Part shown: piece after piece, positions 1 through 8,490 of the stretch | Layout of the letters: the number at the start of each line of letters is the position of its first letter | Numbering within the stretch: the first letter of the stretch is position 1 | Assembly: GCF_014199445.1 (NCBI RefSeq) | Contig: NZ_JACIJS010000009.1 | Location: forward strand, 42,040-106,039 | DNA length: 64,000 nt | Source: Rubricella aquisinus | GTDB lineage: Bacteria > Pseudomonadota > Alphaproteobacteria > Rhodobacterales > Rhodobacteraceae | Reading direction: 5' to 3' | Translations under genes and position numbers: made by a program | The notes under the pieces: model-generated | What the model was told of the DNA's origin: nothing | What the model saw: the letters and a program-made list of their open reading frames with translations, nothing else | The model's database searches: none

Positions 1-454
1 GTGCGGCAATGATCGTGGCGCGCGGGTTTTCCAGCCCCAGCCGGTCCATCGCCTCCCGGAACAGCTTACGATCTTCGGCCATTTCAATGGCGTCACGTTT
101 CGCGCCGATCAACTCGACCCCGAATTTCTCAAGCACGCCCAGATCGTCCAACTCAAGCGCGGTGTTCAGCCCGGTTTGTCCGCCCATCGTGGGCAAAAGC
201 GCGTCGGGCCGCTCCTTTTCAATGATCTTGGCGACCATATCGGCGGTGATCGGCTCGATATAGGTGGCGTCCGCCATGCCGGGGTCGGTCATGATGGTGG
301 CAGGGTTGGAGTTGACGAGGATAACCCGGTATCCCTCCTCCTTGAGCGCCTTGCAGGCTTGCGCACCGGAGTAGTCAAATTCACAGGCCTGCCCGATGAC
401 GATAGGGCCCGCACCGATGATCATGATTGAGTGAATATCATCTCTTTTCGGCAT
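1..454 (-). CDS. carB: Carbamoyl-phosphate synthase large subunit, N-terminal part (cut by window edge)
   Basis: Only the first 151 codons are present; the gene runs off the left edge. The protein opens [17 protein letters not shown] and contains the [17 protein letters not shown] and [11 protein letters not shown] blocks of the first ATP-grasp half of CarB. The enzyme joins bicarbonate, glutamine-derived ammonia and two ATP into carbamoyl phosphate for pyrimidines and arginine. The ATG at 454 is chosen because AAGGA lies about eight bases upstream on the minus strand. About 500 bp of structured repeat sequence separates it from the divergent antiporter gene. The product it makes is the substrate of ArgF, encoded at 38.6-39.5 kb here. 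Confidence 0.95.
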   Translation of the reverse strand, partial: MPKRDDIHSIMIIGAGPIVIGQACEFDYSGAQACKALKEEGYRVILVNSNPATIMTDPGMADATYIEPITADMVAKIIEKERPDALLPTMGGQTGLNTALELDDLGVLEKFGVELIGAKRDAIEMAEDRKLFREAMDRLGLENPRATIIAA

Positions 455-556
455 CGGGGCATCCTTCGGGCTGGCAGGGTCGGCACAAATTGTGTGGGAG
501 ATACGCGGGCAGCGCCAAAGGCGCAAGCACGGACTTGCCCGCATGGGAAAAAGGGC

Positions 557-890
557 GCGCTCCCGCCCGTCGTTCCGTCGCTTGCGCTCCGTCCTCCCGT
601 TGGGGGTGGCGCGGCTGCGCCGCGCAAAGGGAAGAATGCGCTGAGGTGTTTGAGGAACAGGTGTGTTCCTCAAATCACCCGTTCAATTTTGGGTGTCACG
701 ATTCGCCCGCGCGTCAAGGCCGCTCGTTCCTCGGACCTTGACCCACGGCCGAATCGCGGGGGCCGCTCTTACTTCACCAAGTCCAATTCACTTTCTTCAA
801 ATATACCCCGCCGGAGGCACCGCCGCGCCGCAAGGCGCGGCGCTCGGCCCAAAGGGAGCGGCCCGAAGGGCCAGCGACGTGCGGGAGCGC
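557..890. repeat. Composite intergenic element, copy 1, with inverted ends
   Basis: The left end is GCGCTCCCGC (557-566) and the right end its exact reverse complement GCGGGAGCGC (881-890). Inside lies a core (about 632-781) shared at roughly 90% identity with 38352-38501. The core contains an 11-bp perfect stem (649-659 with 664-674, loop GGTG), a CACCC/GGGTG hairpin (676-680 with 691-695), and a nested stem (GTCAAGG 713-719 with CCTTGAC 736-742, outer CGATTCG 699-705 with CGAATCG 750-756). Then come a minus-strand tail module (783-818) and a GC-rich hairpin and head module running to 890. No ORF is conserved between copies. It resembles a non-autonomous mosaic or MITE-like element; the mechanism is inferred. 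Confidence 0.75.
783..818 (-). repeat. GCCTCCGGCGGGG tail repeat, copy a
   Basis: Read on the minus strand, it begins GCCTCCGGCGGGG, continues TATATTTGAAGAAAG and ends TGAATTGG. The same 34-36 bp module recurs at 13004, 25505, 38503, 49805, 51755, 55616 and 59619. Here it is the tail of the minus-oriented half of the composite element. Confidence 0.9.
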
Positions 891-951
891 CGCGTTGTGC
901 CGCGCGACTGCGGGGGATAGAGTGGAGCGCATATCAAAAGGAACACTCCCC

Positions 952-2706
952 ATGGCCACCCCAGGCGCCGATCCGCTTCTGACCACTGCTGCTGTTTTCC
1001 TCGGCGCTGCGGTGGTCGCTGTCCCCTTGTTCCAGCGTCTCAAGATGGGATCGGTGCTTGGCTATCTGGCGGCGGGTGCGGCCATCGGGCCATATGGGTT
1101 GGCCGTGATCCAGGACACCGATGCGGTTTTGCATTTCGCGGAATTTGGCGTCGTGATGCTTCTCTTCGTCATTGGGTTAGAGTTGAAGCCTGCGCGGCTA
1201 TGGCGGTTGCGGTCGGATATATTCGGGCTTGGCCTTTTGCAGGTGTTGATCACGGGCAGTCTGGTCGCCGGGGTGTGTCTTGCCATCGGGCTGAGTTGGC
1301 AGGTGGCCGTCATCATCGGATCGAGCCTCGCGCTCAGTTCCACCGCCATCGGCATTCAGGTCCTGCGGGAGCGGCGGGAGTTGCGCTCTGACTATGGCAA
1401 CCGGGCCTTTTCGATCCTGCTGTTGCAGGATTTAGCGATTGTCCCGCTGTTTGCGCTGGTCGCCTTCCTCGCGCCCGGTGCTGGTGCCACCGGCAGCCCG
1501 TTGACGCAAGCGGGTCTGGCGCTGGGCGGTGTTGTCATTCTGATCGTCGTGATCCGTTACGGGCTGCGGCCCGTGTTCCATGCCGTCGCCAATTCCGGCA
1601 GTGGCGAGTTGTTCACCGCGGCGGCTCTGCTTGTCGTCATCGGCTCTGCTCTTGCGATGGACCTTGTGGGCCTTTCCATGGCGCTTGGCGCGTTCATCGC
1701 GGGCGTGCTGCTCGCTGAGAGCGAATTCCGCCATCAGTTGGAAACCGATATCGAGCCGTTCCGTGGATTGCTCCTTGGCCTCTTTTTTATGGGCTTTGGC
1801 ATGACGCTGAACTGGATGCTCGTGGTCGAGAATTGGTGGATCGTGCTGGGCGGTGCCTTGGGCCTCTACCTCGCGAAAGGTGCGGTGCTCTACGGTCTCG
1901 CGCGGCTTTTCCGGTCGAGCCATAAGGACGCGATCCGCATTGCCAGTGTTATCGGGCAGGGCGGCGAATTTGCCTTCGTCATGATCACGCTCGCGATCGG
2001 GGTCGGATTGTTTGAGGGCGAGTTGCCCGCGATCCTGTCCGCGATTGTCACCTTCTCCATGATCCTCACGCCATTGGCGATGGCCGGGGCGGACCGGTTG
2101 ATCGCGCGCATGGGCGGGGCCGATACGCTTGATGACATGAAAGGGGTGGAGCACGCGGACCGCGCAAAAGTCATCGTCGCAGGCTTTGGCCGCGTGGGCC
2201 AAGTCATCGCGCGGATCATGGCTATGCAGGACGTGGACGTCACGCTGATCGACAATTCGCCGCGCCGCATTCGGATCGCCCGCACGTTCGGTACGGAGGT
2301 TTATTTTGGGGACGCCCGCAGGCTCGACATGCTTGAAACCGCAGGGGCCGCCGAGGCCGATCTTTTGTTCCTTTGCATCAGCGACCGGGATGGCGCGCCC
2401 GAATCGGTGATCAAGCTCAAAGAGCGGTTCCCGAACCTCAAAATCTTTGCCGAGACCTATGATCGTTTCTCCGAAGTCGATATGCGCCGCGCCGGGGCCG
2501 ATTTCGTCGTCCGCCAGACCTATGAAAGCGCCATTGCGCTCGCCGCCGCTGGGCTCGATGAATTGGGCGAGTGGGATGATGTGGAGGACGTCATCGCGGA
2601 ATTCCGGCGGCACGACATGGAGCGGCTCGATCTTGAAACCGAACATGGCACTGAAAAGGCGCTCGATATCCTGCGCGAAAAGTACGAATTGAGCGATGAA
2701 GCCTGA
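952..2706 (+). CDS. CPA2-family cation:proton antiporter with C-terminal TrkA-N domain (KefB/KefC type)
   Basis: A 584-residue inner-membrane protein. Residues 1 to about 385 hold roughly a dozen hydrophobic helices of the sodium/proton exchanger fold. Residues about 404-520 are a Rossmann RCK/TrkA-N domain opening KVIVAGFGRVGQ, which in the family gates transport in response to nucleotides or glutathione adducts. The likely role is potassium or proton efflux under electrophile or pH stress. The ATG at 952 is preferred over an upstream frame start at 895 because AAAGGA lies just before it and the protein then begins like the family. Its end overlaps the next gene by 11 bp, which suggests co-transcription. 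No dedicated KefF/KefG partner adjoins it. Confidence 0.88.
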   Translation: MATPGADPLLTTAAVFLGAAVVAVPLFQRLKMGSVLGYLAAGAAIGPYGLAVIQDTDAVLHFAEFGVVMLLFVIGLELKPARLWRLRSDIFGLGLLQVLITGSLVAGVCLAIGLSWQVAVIIGSSLALSSTAIGIQVLRERRELRSDYGNRAFSILLLQDLAIVPLFALVAFLAPGAGATGSPLTQAGLALGGVVILIVVIRYGLRPVFHAVANSGSGELFTAAALLVVIGSALAMDLVGLSMALGAFIAGVLLAESEFRHQLETDIEPFRGLLLGLFFMGFGMTLNWMLVVENWWIVLGGALGLYLAKGAVLYGLARLFRSSHKDAIRIASVIGQGGEFAFVMITLAIGVGLFEGELPAILSAIVTFSMILTPLAMAGADRLIARMGGADTLDDMKGVEHADRAKVIVAGFGRVGQVIARIMAMQDVDVTLIDNSPRRIRIARTFGTEVYFGDARRLDMLETAGAAEADLLFLCISDRDGAPESVIKLKERFPNLKIFAETYDRFSEVDMRRAGADFVVRQTYESAIALAAAGLDELGEWDDVEDVIAEFRRHDMERLDLETEHGTEKALDILREKYELSDEA

Positions 2707-3181
2707 ACTGAGGGTCGCCCGCATGGCGGATGCGGAGCCGATCAGCGCCCTGTTTGCCGCCTGTTACCCGACACTGATGGCCCCGGCTTATGCCCCGGAT
2801 GTGCTCAGCGCGGCTTTGCCGAAGATGATCCACGCCAATCCCGTTCTGATCGCGTCGGGCCGCTTTTATGTGGTGGAGCAGGAGGGGCGGATCATTGGTG
2901 CGGGCGGTTGGGGGCCAGCGCCACCGTCGGGGGAAGATGTCCCCGTTCATATCCGTCATTTCGCGACCCATCCCGATGCGACGGGGCAGGGCGTTGGCGC
3001 CCTATGCCTCACGCGGTGTCAGGAGGACGCGCGGGCCGAAGGGCATCCTGCCTTGGGCTGCTTTTCGAGCCTGAATGCCGAAGGCTTCTACGCCCGGCAT
3101 GGATTTCAGCGCGTGGCCGCGCGCGATATCCCGATTGGCGACGCGTCCTTTCCGGTGATCGAGATGCGCTGCCCGCTTTAG
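2696..3181 (+). CDS. GNAT-family N-acetyltransferase
   Basis: A 161-residue single-domain protein with the GNAT layout: an N-terminal strand (LRVARMADAEPISALF), a central beta strand (IIGAGGWG) and the acetyl-CoA loop region (HPDATGQGVGALCLTR), then a C-terminal FYARHGFQR element typical of motif B. The substrate cannot be told from sequence. Its start ATG lies inside the antiporter gene and overlaps its last 11 bases, so the two are probably translationally coupled. Confidence 0.85.
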   Translation: MKPELRVARMADAEPISALFAACYPTLMAPAYAPDVLSAALPKMIHANPVLIASGRFYVVEQEGRIIGAGGWGPAPPSGEDVPVHIRHFATHPDATGQGVGALCLTRCQEDARAEGHPALGCFSSLNAEGFYARHGFQRVAARDIPIGDASFPVIEMRCPL

Positions 3182-3233
3182 CCATTGCATGTCCGTGCCC
3201 CGGCCCCATATCGGGCAGGGAAAGGCAGGGCAC

Positions 3234-3875
3234 ATGAGCACAAGGATCATCACAAGAAACCGCGTCAGCCTGCGCTGGGCGGAGATGATCGCGCTGTTTG
3301 TCGGCACGCCCTTGGTGCTCGCTTTTCTGCTGCCGCCCACGATGATGTTCACGGTGCTGGGTGTGACGACCTTTGCCGGTATCGTTCTGTTGCACATCAC
3401 GCCGGGCTTTTCATGGGCGGAGTTGAACCGGGGGCAATTCGATTGGCGGGCCTTAGCGCTGCTCGGCGCAAGCACGGTCGTGACCTCGGCCATTGCGGTG
3501 ATGGTGCTGATGCCGGAGAACGCGCTCATCCTGCCGCGCACGCAAACCGGGCTGTGGCTGATGATCATGCTGCTTTATCCGCTTGTCAGCGCGCTGCCGC
3601 AGGAGGTGATCTTTCGCCCGCTGTTTTTCCGCCGCTATGGCGATCTGATGCCCGCTGGCAGCCTGATCTGGGTGAACGCAGCACTCTTTTCACTGGCGCA
3701 TCTGATGTATTGGGATGCGTTGGTGCTGGCGATGACGTTCTGCGGCGGGCTGGCGTTTGCATGGGCCTATCATGTGCGCGGCTCGTTCTGGCTGGCAGTG
3801 GTGATGCACGCGGTAGCCGGGCAGATCGTGTTCACCAGCGGGCTGGGGCGGCTGTTTTATTCGGGGGCGGTTTAG
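3234..3875 (+). CDS. CPBP-family intramembrane protease
   Basis: A 213-residue membrane protein with about six hydrophobic helices. The family motifs are QEVIFRPLFFRRYG (in the place of EExxxR, first Glu replaced by Gln), FSLAHL and a final HAVAGQ histidine region, which together form the presumed metal site of CAAX-like/CPBP glutamic or metalloproteases. The ATG at 3234 is chosen over 3189 because a purine-rich GGAAAGGCAGGG precedes it. The substrate is unknown. It follows the GNAT gene by about 50 bp on the same strand. Confidence 0.8.
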   Translation: MSTRIITRNRVSLRWAEMIALFVGTPLVLAFLLPPTMMFTVLGVTTFAGIVLLHITPGFSWAELNRGQFDWRALALLGASTVVTSAIAVMVLMPENALILPRTQTGLWLMIMLLYPLVSALPQEVIFRPLFFRRYGDLMPAGSLIWVNAALFSLAHLMYWDALVLAMTFCGGLAFAWAYHVRGSFWLAVVMHAVAGQIVFTSGLGRLFYSGAV

Positions 3876-3924
3876 CGCTCTCCCCTTGGCCCCGCTATCG
3901 TTGCGGCTGTTGGCACCCCACCCC

Positions 3925-3953
3925 TTGACACATCCGCCCCTGTGCGGTGTATC
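3925..3953 (+). promoter_or_regulatory. Sigma-70-type promoter of aspS
   Basis: A consensus TTGACA (3925-3930), a 17-bp spacer and a TGTATC -10 candidate (3948-3953) lie 40 bp ahead of the aspS start. The spacing is ideal, though the -10 matches TATAAT only partly. Confidence 0.55.
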
Positions 3954-3992
3954 GGCGCGAGCCGTTTTGACCTGATCCCAAGGATGCCCGCC

Positions 3993-5765
3993 ATGCACCG
4001 TTACCGTTCTCACACCTGCGCCGATCTCACCAAGGAGAATGTGGGCGAGACTGTCCGCCTGTCGGGCTGGGTGCATCGGGTGCGCGATCATGGCGGCATC
4101 CTCTTTATCGACCTGCGCGACCATTATGGCATCACGCAAGTGCTGGCCGACCCGGACAGCCCGGCGTTCAAGGATGTGGAAAAGGTCCGCTCTGAATGGG
4201 TGATCCGCATTGATGGCACGGTGAAGGCACGGGATGCCGCACTCGTGAACCCGAAACTCCCCACTGGTGAGGTGGAGATTTTCGTGCGTGATCTGGAAGT
4301 GCTTGGCACCGCGGACGAATTGCCAATGCCGGTGTTCGGCGATCAGGACTACCCGGAGGAAACGCGCCTGAAGTACCGTTTCCTCGATCTGCGTCGGGAG
4401 AAGCTGCATGACAACATCATGCTCCGCTCCCATGTTGTGCGCAGCTTGCGCAACCGGATGTGGGACACGGGCTTTACCGAATTCCAGACCCCGATCATCA
4501 CCGCATCCAGCCCCGAAGGCGCGCGCGATTTTCTGGTGCCAAGCCGCCTGCATCCCGGCAAATTCTACGCGCTGCCGCAGGCGCCGCAGCAATTTAAGCA
4601 GTTGATCATGGTCGGCGGCTTTGACCGCTATTTCCAGATTGCCCCCTGTTTCCGCGATGAGGACCCGCGCGCCGACCGCTCCCCGACCGATTTCTACCAG
4701 CTTGACGTCGAGATGAGCTTTGTCGAGCAGGAGGACGTGTTCAGCGCCGTGCAGCCGGTGATCACCGGTCTGTTTGAGGAGTTCGGCAAAGGCCGCCGCG
4801 TGGATGCCGAATGGCCGCGCATTCCCTATAAAGAGGCGCTGGCCAAATACGGCTCCGACAAGCCGGACTTGCGCAACCCGATTGAGATGCAGGACGTGTC
4901 CGAACATTTCCGTGGCTCGGGCTTCGCGATTTTCGCGAAGCTGTTGGAGCAGGACGGAACAGAAGTTCGCGCGATCCCGGCCCCCACGGGCGGCAGCCGC
5001 AAATTCTGCGACCGGATGAACAAGTATGCCCAGCAGGAAGGGCTGCCCGGGATGGGGTATATCTTCTGGCGCGACATGGACGGTCAGATGGACGCCGCAG
5101 GCCCGCTCGCCAAAAACATCGGGCCGGAGCGGACGGAGGCGATCCGCCAGCAGCTTGGGCTGGGGATTGGCGACGCCGCGTTCTTCCTCGGTGGCAAGCC
5201 GTCCGCGTTTGAGGGTGTCGCGGGGCGTGCGCGCAACGTGATCGGGGAGGAGTTGGGCCTCACCGATAAGGACCGTTTCGCCTTTGCCTGGATCGTGGAT
5301 TTCCCGATGTATGAGCGGGATGACGAGGGCAAGCTCGACTTTTCGCACAACCCGTTCTCCATGCCACAAGGCGGGATGGACGCGCTCAATGGCGACCCGG
5401 AAGAGGTGCTTGGCTATCAGTATGATTTGGCCTGCAACGGCTATGAGCTGATCTCCGGCGCGATCCGAAACCATAAGCCTGAGATCATGTATAAGGCCTT
5501 TGAACTGGCGGGCTATCCGAATGAGGAAGTCGATAAGCGGTTCGGCGGCATGGTCAACGCGTTCAAATACGGCGCGCCGCCCCATGGTGGCTGTGCCGCC
5601 GGGATCGACCGGATCGTGATGCTTCTGGCCGATGAGGCGAATATCCGTGAGGTCATCATGTTCCCGATGAACCAGCGCGCCGAAGACCTGATGCTCGGCG
5701 GCCCGTCCGACCCGACGAATGAGCAATTGCGCGAATTGGGGCTGCGCGTCATTCCGCGTGACTGA
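3993..5765 (+). CDS. aspS: Aspartate--tRNA ligase
   Basis: A 590-residue class II synthetase of bacterial type. Residues 1 to about 110 form the OB-fold anticodon domain ([21 protein letters not shown]). Motif 2 [12 protein letters not shown] lies near residue 220, the bacterial GAD insertion follows (about 290-420), and motif 3 [18 protein letters not shown] lies near 526-543. It charges tRNA-Asp; whether it also charges tRNA-Asn depends on whether AsnRS exists elsewhere. The ATG at 3993 is chosen because AAGGA sits eight to nine bases upstream, while the ATG at 3984 is too close to it. Its stop overlaps the next gene by 8 bp. Confidence 0.97.
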   Translation: MHRYRSHTCADLTKENVGETVRLSGWVHRVRDHGGILFIDLRDHYGITQVLADPDSPAFKDVEKVRSEWVIRIDGTVKARDAALVNPKLPTGEVEIFVRDLEVLGTADELPMPVFGDQDYPEETRLKYRFLDLRREKLHDNIMLRSHVVRSLRNRMWDTGFTEFQTPIITASSPEGARDFLVPSRLHPGKFYALPQAPQQFKQLIMVGGFDRYFQIAPCFRDEDPRADRSPTDFYQLDVEMSFVEQEDVFSAVQPVITGLFEEFGKGRRVDAEWPRIPYKEALAKYGSDKPDLRNPIEMQDVSEHFRGSGFAIFAKLLEQDGTEVRAIPAPTGGSRKFCDRMNKYAQQEGLPGMGYIFWRDMDGQMDAAGPLAKNIGPERTEAIRQQLGLGIGDAAFFLGGKPSAFEGVAGRARNVIGEELGLTDKDRFAFAWIVDFPMYERDDEGKLDFSHNPFSMPQGGMDALNGDPEEVLGYQYDLACNGYELISGAIRNHKPEIMYKAFELAGYPNEEVDKRFGGMVNAFKYGAPPHGGCAAGIDRIVMLLADEANIREVIMFPMNQRAEDLMLGGPSDPTNEQLRELGLRVIPRD

Positions 5766-6249
5766 CCTGCCCTATGCCAGCGTGGTGCCCGTGTTTGATG
5801 GGTATCTGGCGCGGTTGGACGGCCTGATTGCCAGGGCAATGGGGCTGGAGGACGCGCGGCTCGCGCCCGATATGTTCGATCTTGAGGAACAGGCGCGCAT
5901 CGCGGCGCAGTTTACCCTGCGCGTTGCCTGCCCCCTTGCCGGGCAGGCCGTGCCGCCCAGCCCGGATGATCTGCCCCTTGCCGATGTCGTGCGGGCGACG
6001 CGCGCCCAGCTTGGCTTGCTCACACCCCCGATGTTCGCTGATGCGGGCAACCGGCGCTACAGCGTAGAAGCGGGGCAGGGCATCCGAGACTTGGATGCGG
6101 AGACTTTCCTTCTGCAATTTGGCATTCCCAACATCCAGTTTCATATGGCGATGGTCTATGCCCTGTTGCGGTCCAAGGGCGTTGCGGTGGGCAAGGCCGA
6201 TTTTGACGGCGTGCATGTTTACGAGGCTGGGTTCAGCTTCAGCGATTGA
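5758..6249 (+). CDS. DUF1993 family protein
   Basis: A 163-residue soluble protein. [21 protein letters not shown] and the C-terminal [22 protein letters not shown] followed by VGKADF are hallmarks of DUF1993, a DinB-like four-helix fold of unknown function. The GTG at 5758 is the likely start: it overlaps the aspS stop by 8 bp, and the product then begins at [13 protein letters not shown] as in homologues. The arrangement suggests translation coupled to aspS. Confidence 0.82.
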   Translation: MTDLPYASVVPVFDGYLARLDGLIARAMGLEDARLAPDMFDLEEQARIAAQFTLRVACPLAGQAVPPSPDDLPLADVVRATRAQLGLLTPPMFADAGNRRYSVEAGQGIRDLDAETFLLQFGIPNIQFHMAMVYALLRSKGVAVGKADFDGVHVYEAGFSFSD

Positions 6250-6318
6250 CGTTTCCTGATTGGCGACAGTTTGGGTAGAAACCTGCGATTGATGCGCGTC
6301 ATTCCCACCCCACATGCA

Positions 6319-6338
6319 CTCCATCAACACAGATGGAG
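6319..6338 (+). promoter_or_regulatory. Hairpin enclosing the azoR Shine-Dalgarno sequence
   Basis: CTCCATC (6319-6325) and GATGGAG (6332-6338) are perfect 7-bp complementary arms around a six-base loop. The GGAG of the 3' arm is the only good ribosome-binding site for the azoR ATG at 6346. A folded mRNA would hide it, so translation could be conditional. Confidence 0.45.
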
Positions 6339-6345
6339 CATCCCC

Positions 6346-6927
6346 ATGACCACCCTTCTTATCCAGTCCAGCGCGCGCACCGTTGGGTCCACCTCTCGTG
6401 ATTTGTCCGCGCTGTTGGCAGAGCGGCTTGGCGCGCCGGTTGTCACCCGCGACGTTTCCGCAGGCCTTCCGATGGTCAGCGCCGATTGGATCGCCGCCAA
6501 CGTGACAGAGGCCGACGCGCGGACCGATGCGCAAAAGGCCGAGCTTGCCCAGTCGGACGAACTGATCGCGGAGGTGGAGGCCGCAGATACGCTCGTCATT
6601 GCCGTGCCGCTCTACAATTTCAGCATCCCCGCCAGCCTGAAATCTTGGATTGACCAGATCGCCCGCGCCCGCCGCACATTCCGCTATACCGAGAATGGGC
6701 CGGAGGGGCTGCTCAAGGGCAAGCGCGCCTTTCTCGTCGTCACCTCCGGCGGTGTGCCGGTCGATGCGCCGGTGGATTTCGCGACGCCCTATCTGCGCCA
6801 TGTGCTGAGTTTTATCGGGATCACGGATGTGACCGTGATCGGCGCGGATCGACAGATGGCCAATCCCGATGCGGTTGACGCGGCGCGGGCGCAGATTGAG
6901 GCGCTCACCCGGTCTCAGGCTGCCTGA
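6346..6927 (+). CDS. azoR: FMN-dependent NADH-azoreductase
   Basis: A 193-residue flavodoxin-like protein. The N-terminal LLIQSSARTVGSTSRDLS is the phosphate-binding loop. VPLYNFSIPASLKSWIDQIARARRTFRYTENGPEGL is the signature of the AzoR/NQO family. It reduces azo compounds and quinones with NADH using FMN, in the cytosol. The ATG at 6346 follows GGAG at a proper distance. A nitroreductase follows after about 60 bp, so the two may form a small flavin-reductase unit. Confidence 0.93.
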   Translation: MTTLLIQSSARTVGSTSRDLSALLAERLGAPVVTRDVSAGLPMVSADWIAANVTEADARTDAQKAELAQSDELIAEVEAADTLVIAVPLYNFSIPASLKSWIDQIARARRTFRYTENGPEGLLKGKRAFLVVTSGGVPVDAPVDFATPYLRHVLSFIGITDVTVIGADRQMANPDAVDAARAQIEALTRSQAA

Positions 6928-6985
6928 CCCCTTGAATCCCGCAGGGGCGGGGCCGACATTGTGGGAAGACTTGAAAGGACTTCCC

Positions 6986-7567
6986 ATGCCGCTGACCCCC
7001 CGCCCCGACGTGATCGACTTTCTGCTGACCCGCCGGTCGCGCCCCGCCAAAACGCTGACCGGGCCGGGGCCGGATCGTGAAACGGTGGAGGTGATCCTTC
7101 AGGCTGCCGCGCGCACCCCTGATCACGGCAAGCTGGAGCCATGGCGCTTCATCGTGCTGGAGGGCGCGGCCCTAACCCGGCTGGGCGCCCTGACCCGGCG
7201 GCGCGGGGTGGAGGCAGGGGTAGACCCTGACAAGCTTGACAAGCACGCCCATGGTTTTGAAGCCAATCCGCTCGTGATCGCGGTGATTGCCGCGCCGAAA
7301 CCGTCAGACAAGATCCCCGAAGGCGAACAGATCCTGAGCGCGGGCGCGGCCTGTCTGGCCGCCCTCAACGCGGCCCTAGCCAGCGGTTGGGGTGCCAATT
7401 GGCTGACCGCATGGATGGCAACCGATCGTCCGTGGCTGCGGGAAGGGCTTGGGCTGGAGGATCATGAAACCGTCGCGGGCTTCATCCATATCGGGACAGA
7501 GACGATCGCCCCGCCAGAACGCCCCCGCCCCGCCATGGCAGCGATCACGACCTGGGTTGACGCATGA
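6986..7567 (+). CDS. Nitroreductase family protein (YdjA-like)
   Basis: A 193-residue FMN-dependent NAD(P)H oxidoreductase. The start region DFLLTRRSRPAKTLTGPGPD carries the RRS FMN phosphate-binding motif. QAAARTPDHGKLEPWRFIVLEG and GWGANWLTAW fit the short YdjA branch. The ATG at 6986 is supported by AAAGGA. Its stop overlaps the next start (ATGA), indicating translational coupling to the EI24-like gene. The physiological substrate is unknown. Confidence 0.88.
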   Translation: MPLTPRPDVIDFLLTRRSRPAKTLTGPGPDRETVEVILQAAARTPDHGKLEPWRFIVLEGAALTRLGALTRRRGVEAGVDPDKLDKHAHGFEANPLVIAVIAAPKPSDKIPEGEQILSAGAACLAALNAALASGWGANWLTAWMATDRPWLREGLGLEDHETVAGFIHIGTETIAPPERPRPAMAAITTWVDA

Positions 7568-8244
7568 TCTTTTCATCCTTGTCCAAGGCCATCGCACAGG
7601 CCACCGATCCCGCGTTTCGCGGGGTGTTTCTGAAGGCGCTCGGGATCACCATCGCGGTGCTGATCGGGGCGGTGATCGCGATTGGCTATCTGGTTGGCTC
7701 CCTTGGGGCGTTTACCTTGCCGTTCATCGGGGTGATTGATCCCGGTGCAACTGCCGGGATCGTGAGTGCGCTGCTGACGCTGTTGCTGTCGGTCTTTCTG
7801 ATGCTGCCCGTGGCCAGCATCGTGATCGGCTTTTTCCTAGATGACATCGCCTCAGCGGTGGAGGAGCGGCATTATCCGAGCCTTCCTGCGGCGGCGCGCC
7901 TGTCGATTTCGGACTCGTTCGTGGATGCGCTGCGGTTTTTCGGCGTGGTCGTGGGGGCGAATCTTGCGGCGTTGATCGTCTACCTGATTTTTCTGCCGCT
8001 TGCGCCGTTCATCTTTTACGGGCTGAACGGGTATCTTTTGGGCCGGGAGTATTTCCAGCTTGTCGCCCTGCGACGGTTGCCCCCGAAAGAGGTCGCCGCC
8101 CTGCGCCAGCGGAACAAGGGCGTGATCTGGGGCATGGGCGTGATGCTGGCGCTGCCGTTGTCGATCCCGTTTGCGGGTGTGCTTGTGCCATTGATCGGGG
8201 TGGCTGCGTTCACCCATCTGTTTCATCGGGTCGCGGCGCGTTAG
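7564..8244 (+). CDS. EI24 domain-containing (CysZ-like) membrane protein
   Basis: A 226-residue integral membrane protein with four or more long hydrophobic helices (about residues 25-55, 60-95, 135-165 and 195-220). The segment LNGYLLGREYFQLVALRR is typical of EI24/CysZ proteins. CysZ imports sulfate in enterobacteria, but many alphaproteobacterial EI24 proteins have no assigned role and no cysteine-synthesis gene is nearby. The start overlaps the nitroreductase stop by four bases. Confidence 0.8.
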   Translation: MIFSSLSKAIAQATDPAFRGVFLKALGITIAVLIGAVIAIGYLVGSLGAFTLPFIGVIDPGATAGIVSALLTLLLSVFLMLPVASIVIGFFLDDIASAVEERHYPSLPAAARLSISDSFVDALRFFGVVVGANLAALIVYLIFLPLAPFIFYGLNGYLLGREYFQLVALRRLPPKEVAALRQRNKGVIWGMGVMLALPLSIPFAGVLVPLIGVAAFTHLFHRVAAR

Positions 8245-8263
8245 GGCGCTGTTTTTCGTCCAT

Positions 8264-8432
8264 GGTCCGGGGCAAAGCCGAAGGCGCCGGACCGCGCCCT
8301 CCCTCCCCCATGGGAGGGCGCATTTCCGCGTGTCGCCTCGCGTGAGCGGTGGAGGATGCATCGCGATAAAGCGCACTGCTTTACGTCGGGAGCGCCCACC
8401 CGAGGGAGGGCGCGATCCGGCTCCCCACCCAC
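8264..8432. other. Structured intergenic segment between convergent genes
   Basis: A hairpin with perfect 10-bp arms GCGCCCTCCC and GGGAGGGCGC spans about 8295-8322. A second hairpin has arms TAAAGC and GCTTTA near 8366-8382. A GGGAGCGCCC segment near 8390 resembles a diverged, minus-oriented head of the composite element, and CCGGACCGCGCCCTCCCT near 8287 is mirrored by AGGGAGGGCGCGATCCGG near 8404-8421. No ORF is evident. Confidence 0.5.
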
Positions 8433-8435
8433 ATA

Positions 8436-8471
8436 AAAAACCCCTCGCGCCGGGCAGCGGGAGGGGTCAGG
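8436..8471 (-). terminator. Rho-independent terminator of the Fe(3+)-binding protein gene
   Basis: On the minus strand, ACCCCTC and GAGGGGT pair as 7-bp arms around a GC-rich interior, followed directly by a run of six T. It ends about 20-55 bp past the stop codon of the gene at 8491-9504. Confidence 0.75.
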
Positions 8472-8490
8472 TGCTTGAATATGGGTCGGC

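Larger units (their letters stand above)
455..951. other. Gene-free interval filled by a structured element and carB leader
   Basis: About 500 bp without a credible gene. Positions 505-543 next to carB form a nested hairpin (outer arms GCGGGCA and TGCCCGC, inner arms GCGCC and GGCGC). Positions 557-890 are the composite repeat described separately. Short frames across it are not conserved in the second copy of the repeat. The last 60 bp hold the ribosome-binding site of the antiporter gene. Confidence 0.8.

Noticed and set aside
663..920. Small plus-strand ORF in composite copy 1 with a similar ORF at 38384-38761
   Set aside because: The frames match only through the hairpin core and then diverge because of an indel; residues reflect repeat DNA, not a conserved protein.
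3690..5726. A 678-codon minus-strand open frame opposite aspS
   Set aside because: It is the shadow of the high-GC aspS coding sequence; aspS has full family motifs and the shadow has none.
952..6927. KefC-type antiporter with AzoR as its KefF-like activating subunit
   Set aside because: The genes are 3.6 kb apart with aspS between, and the flavoprotein has azoreductase rather than KefF features.
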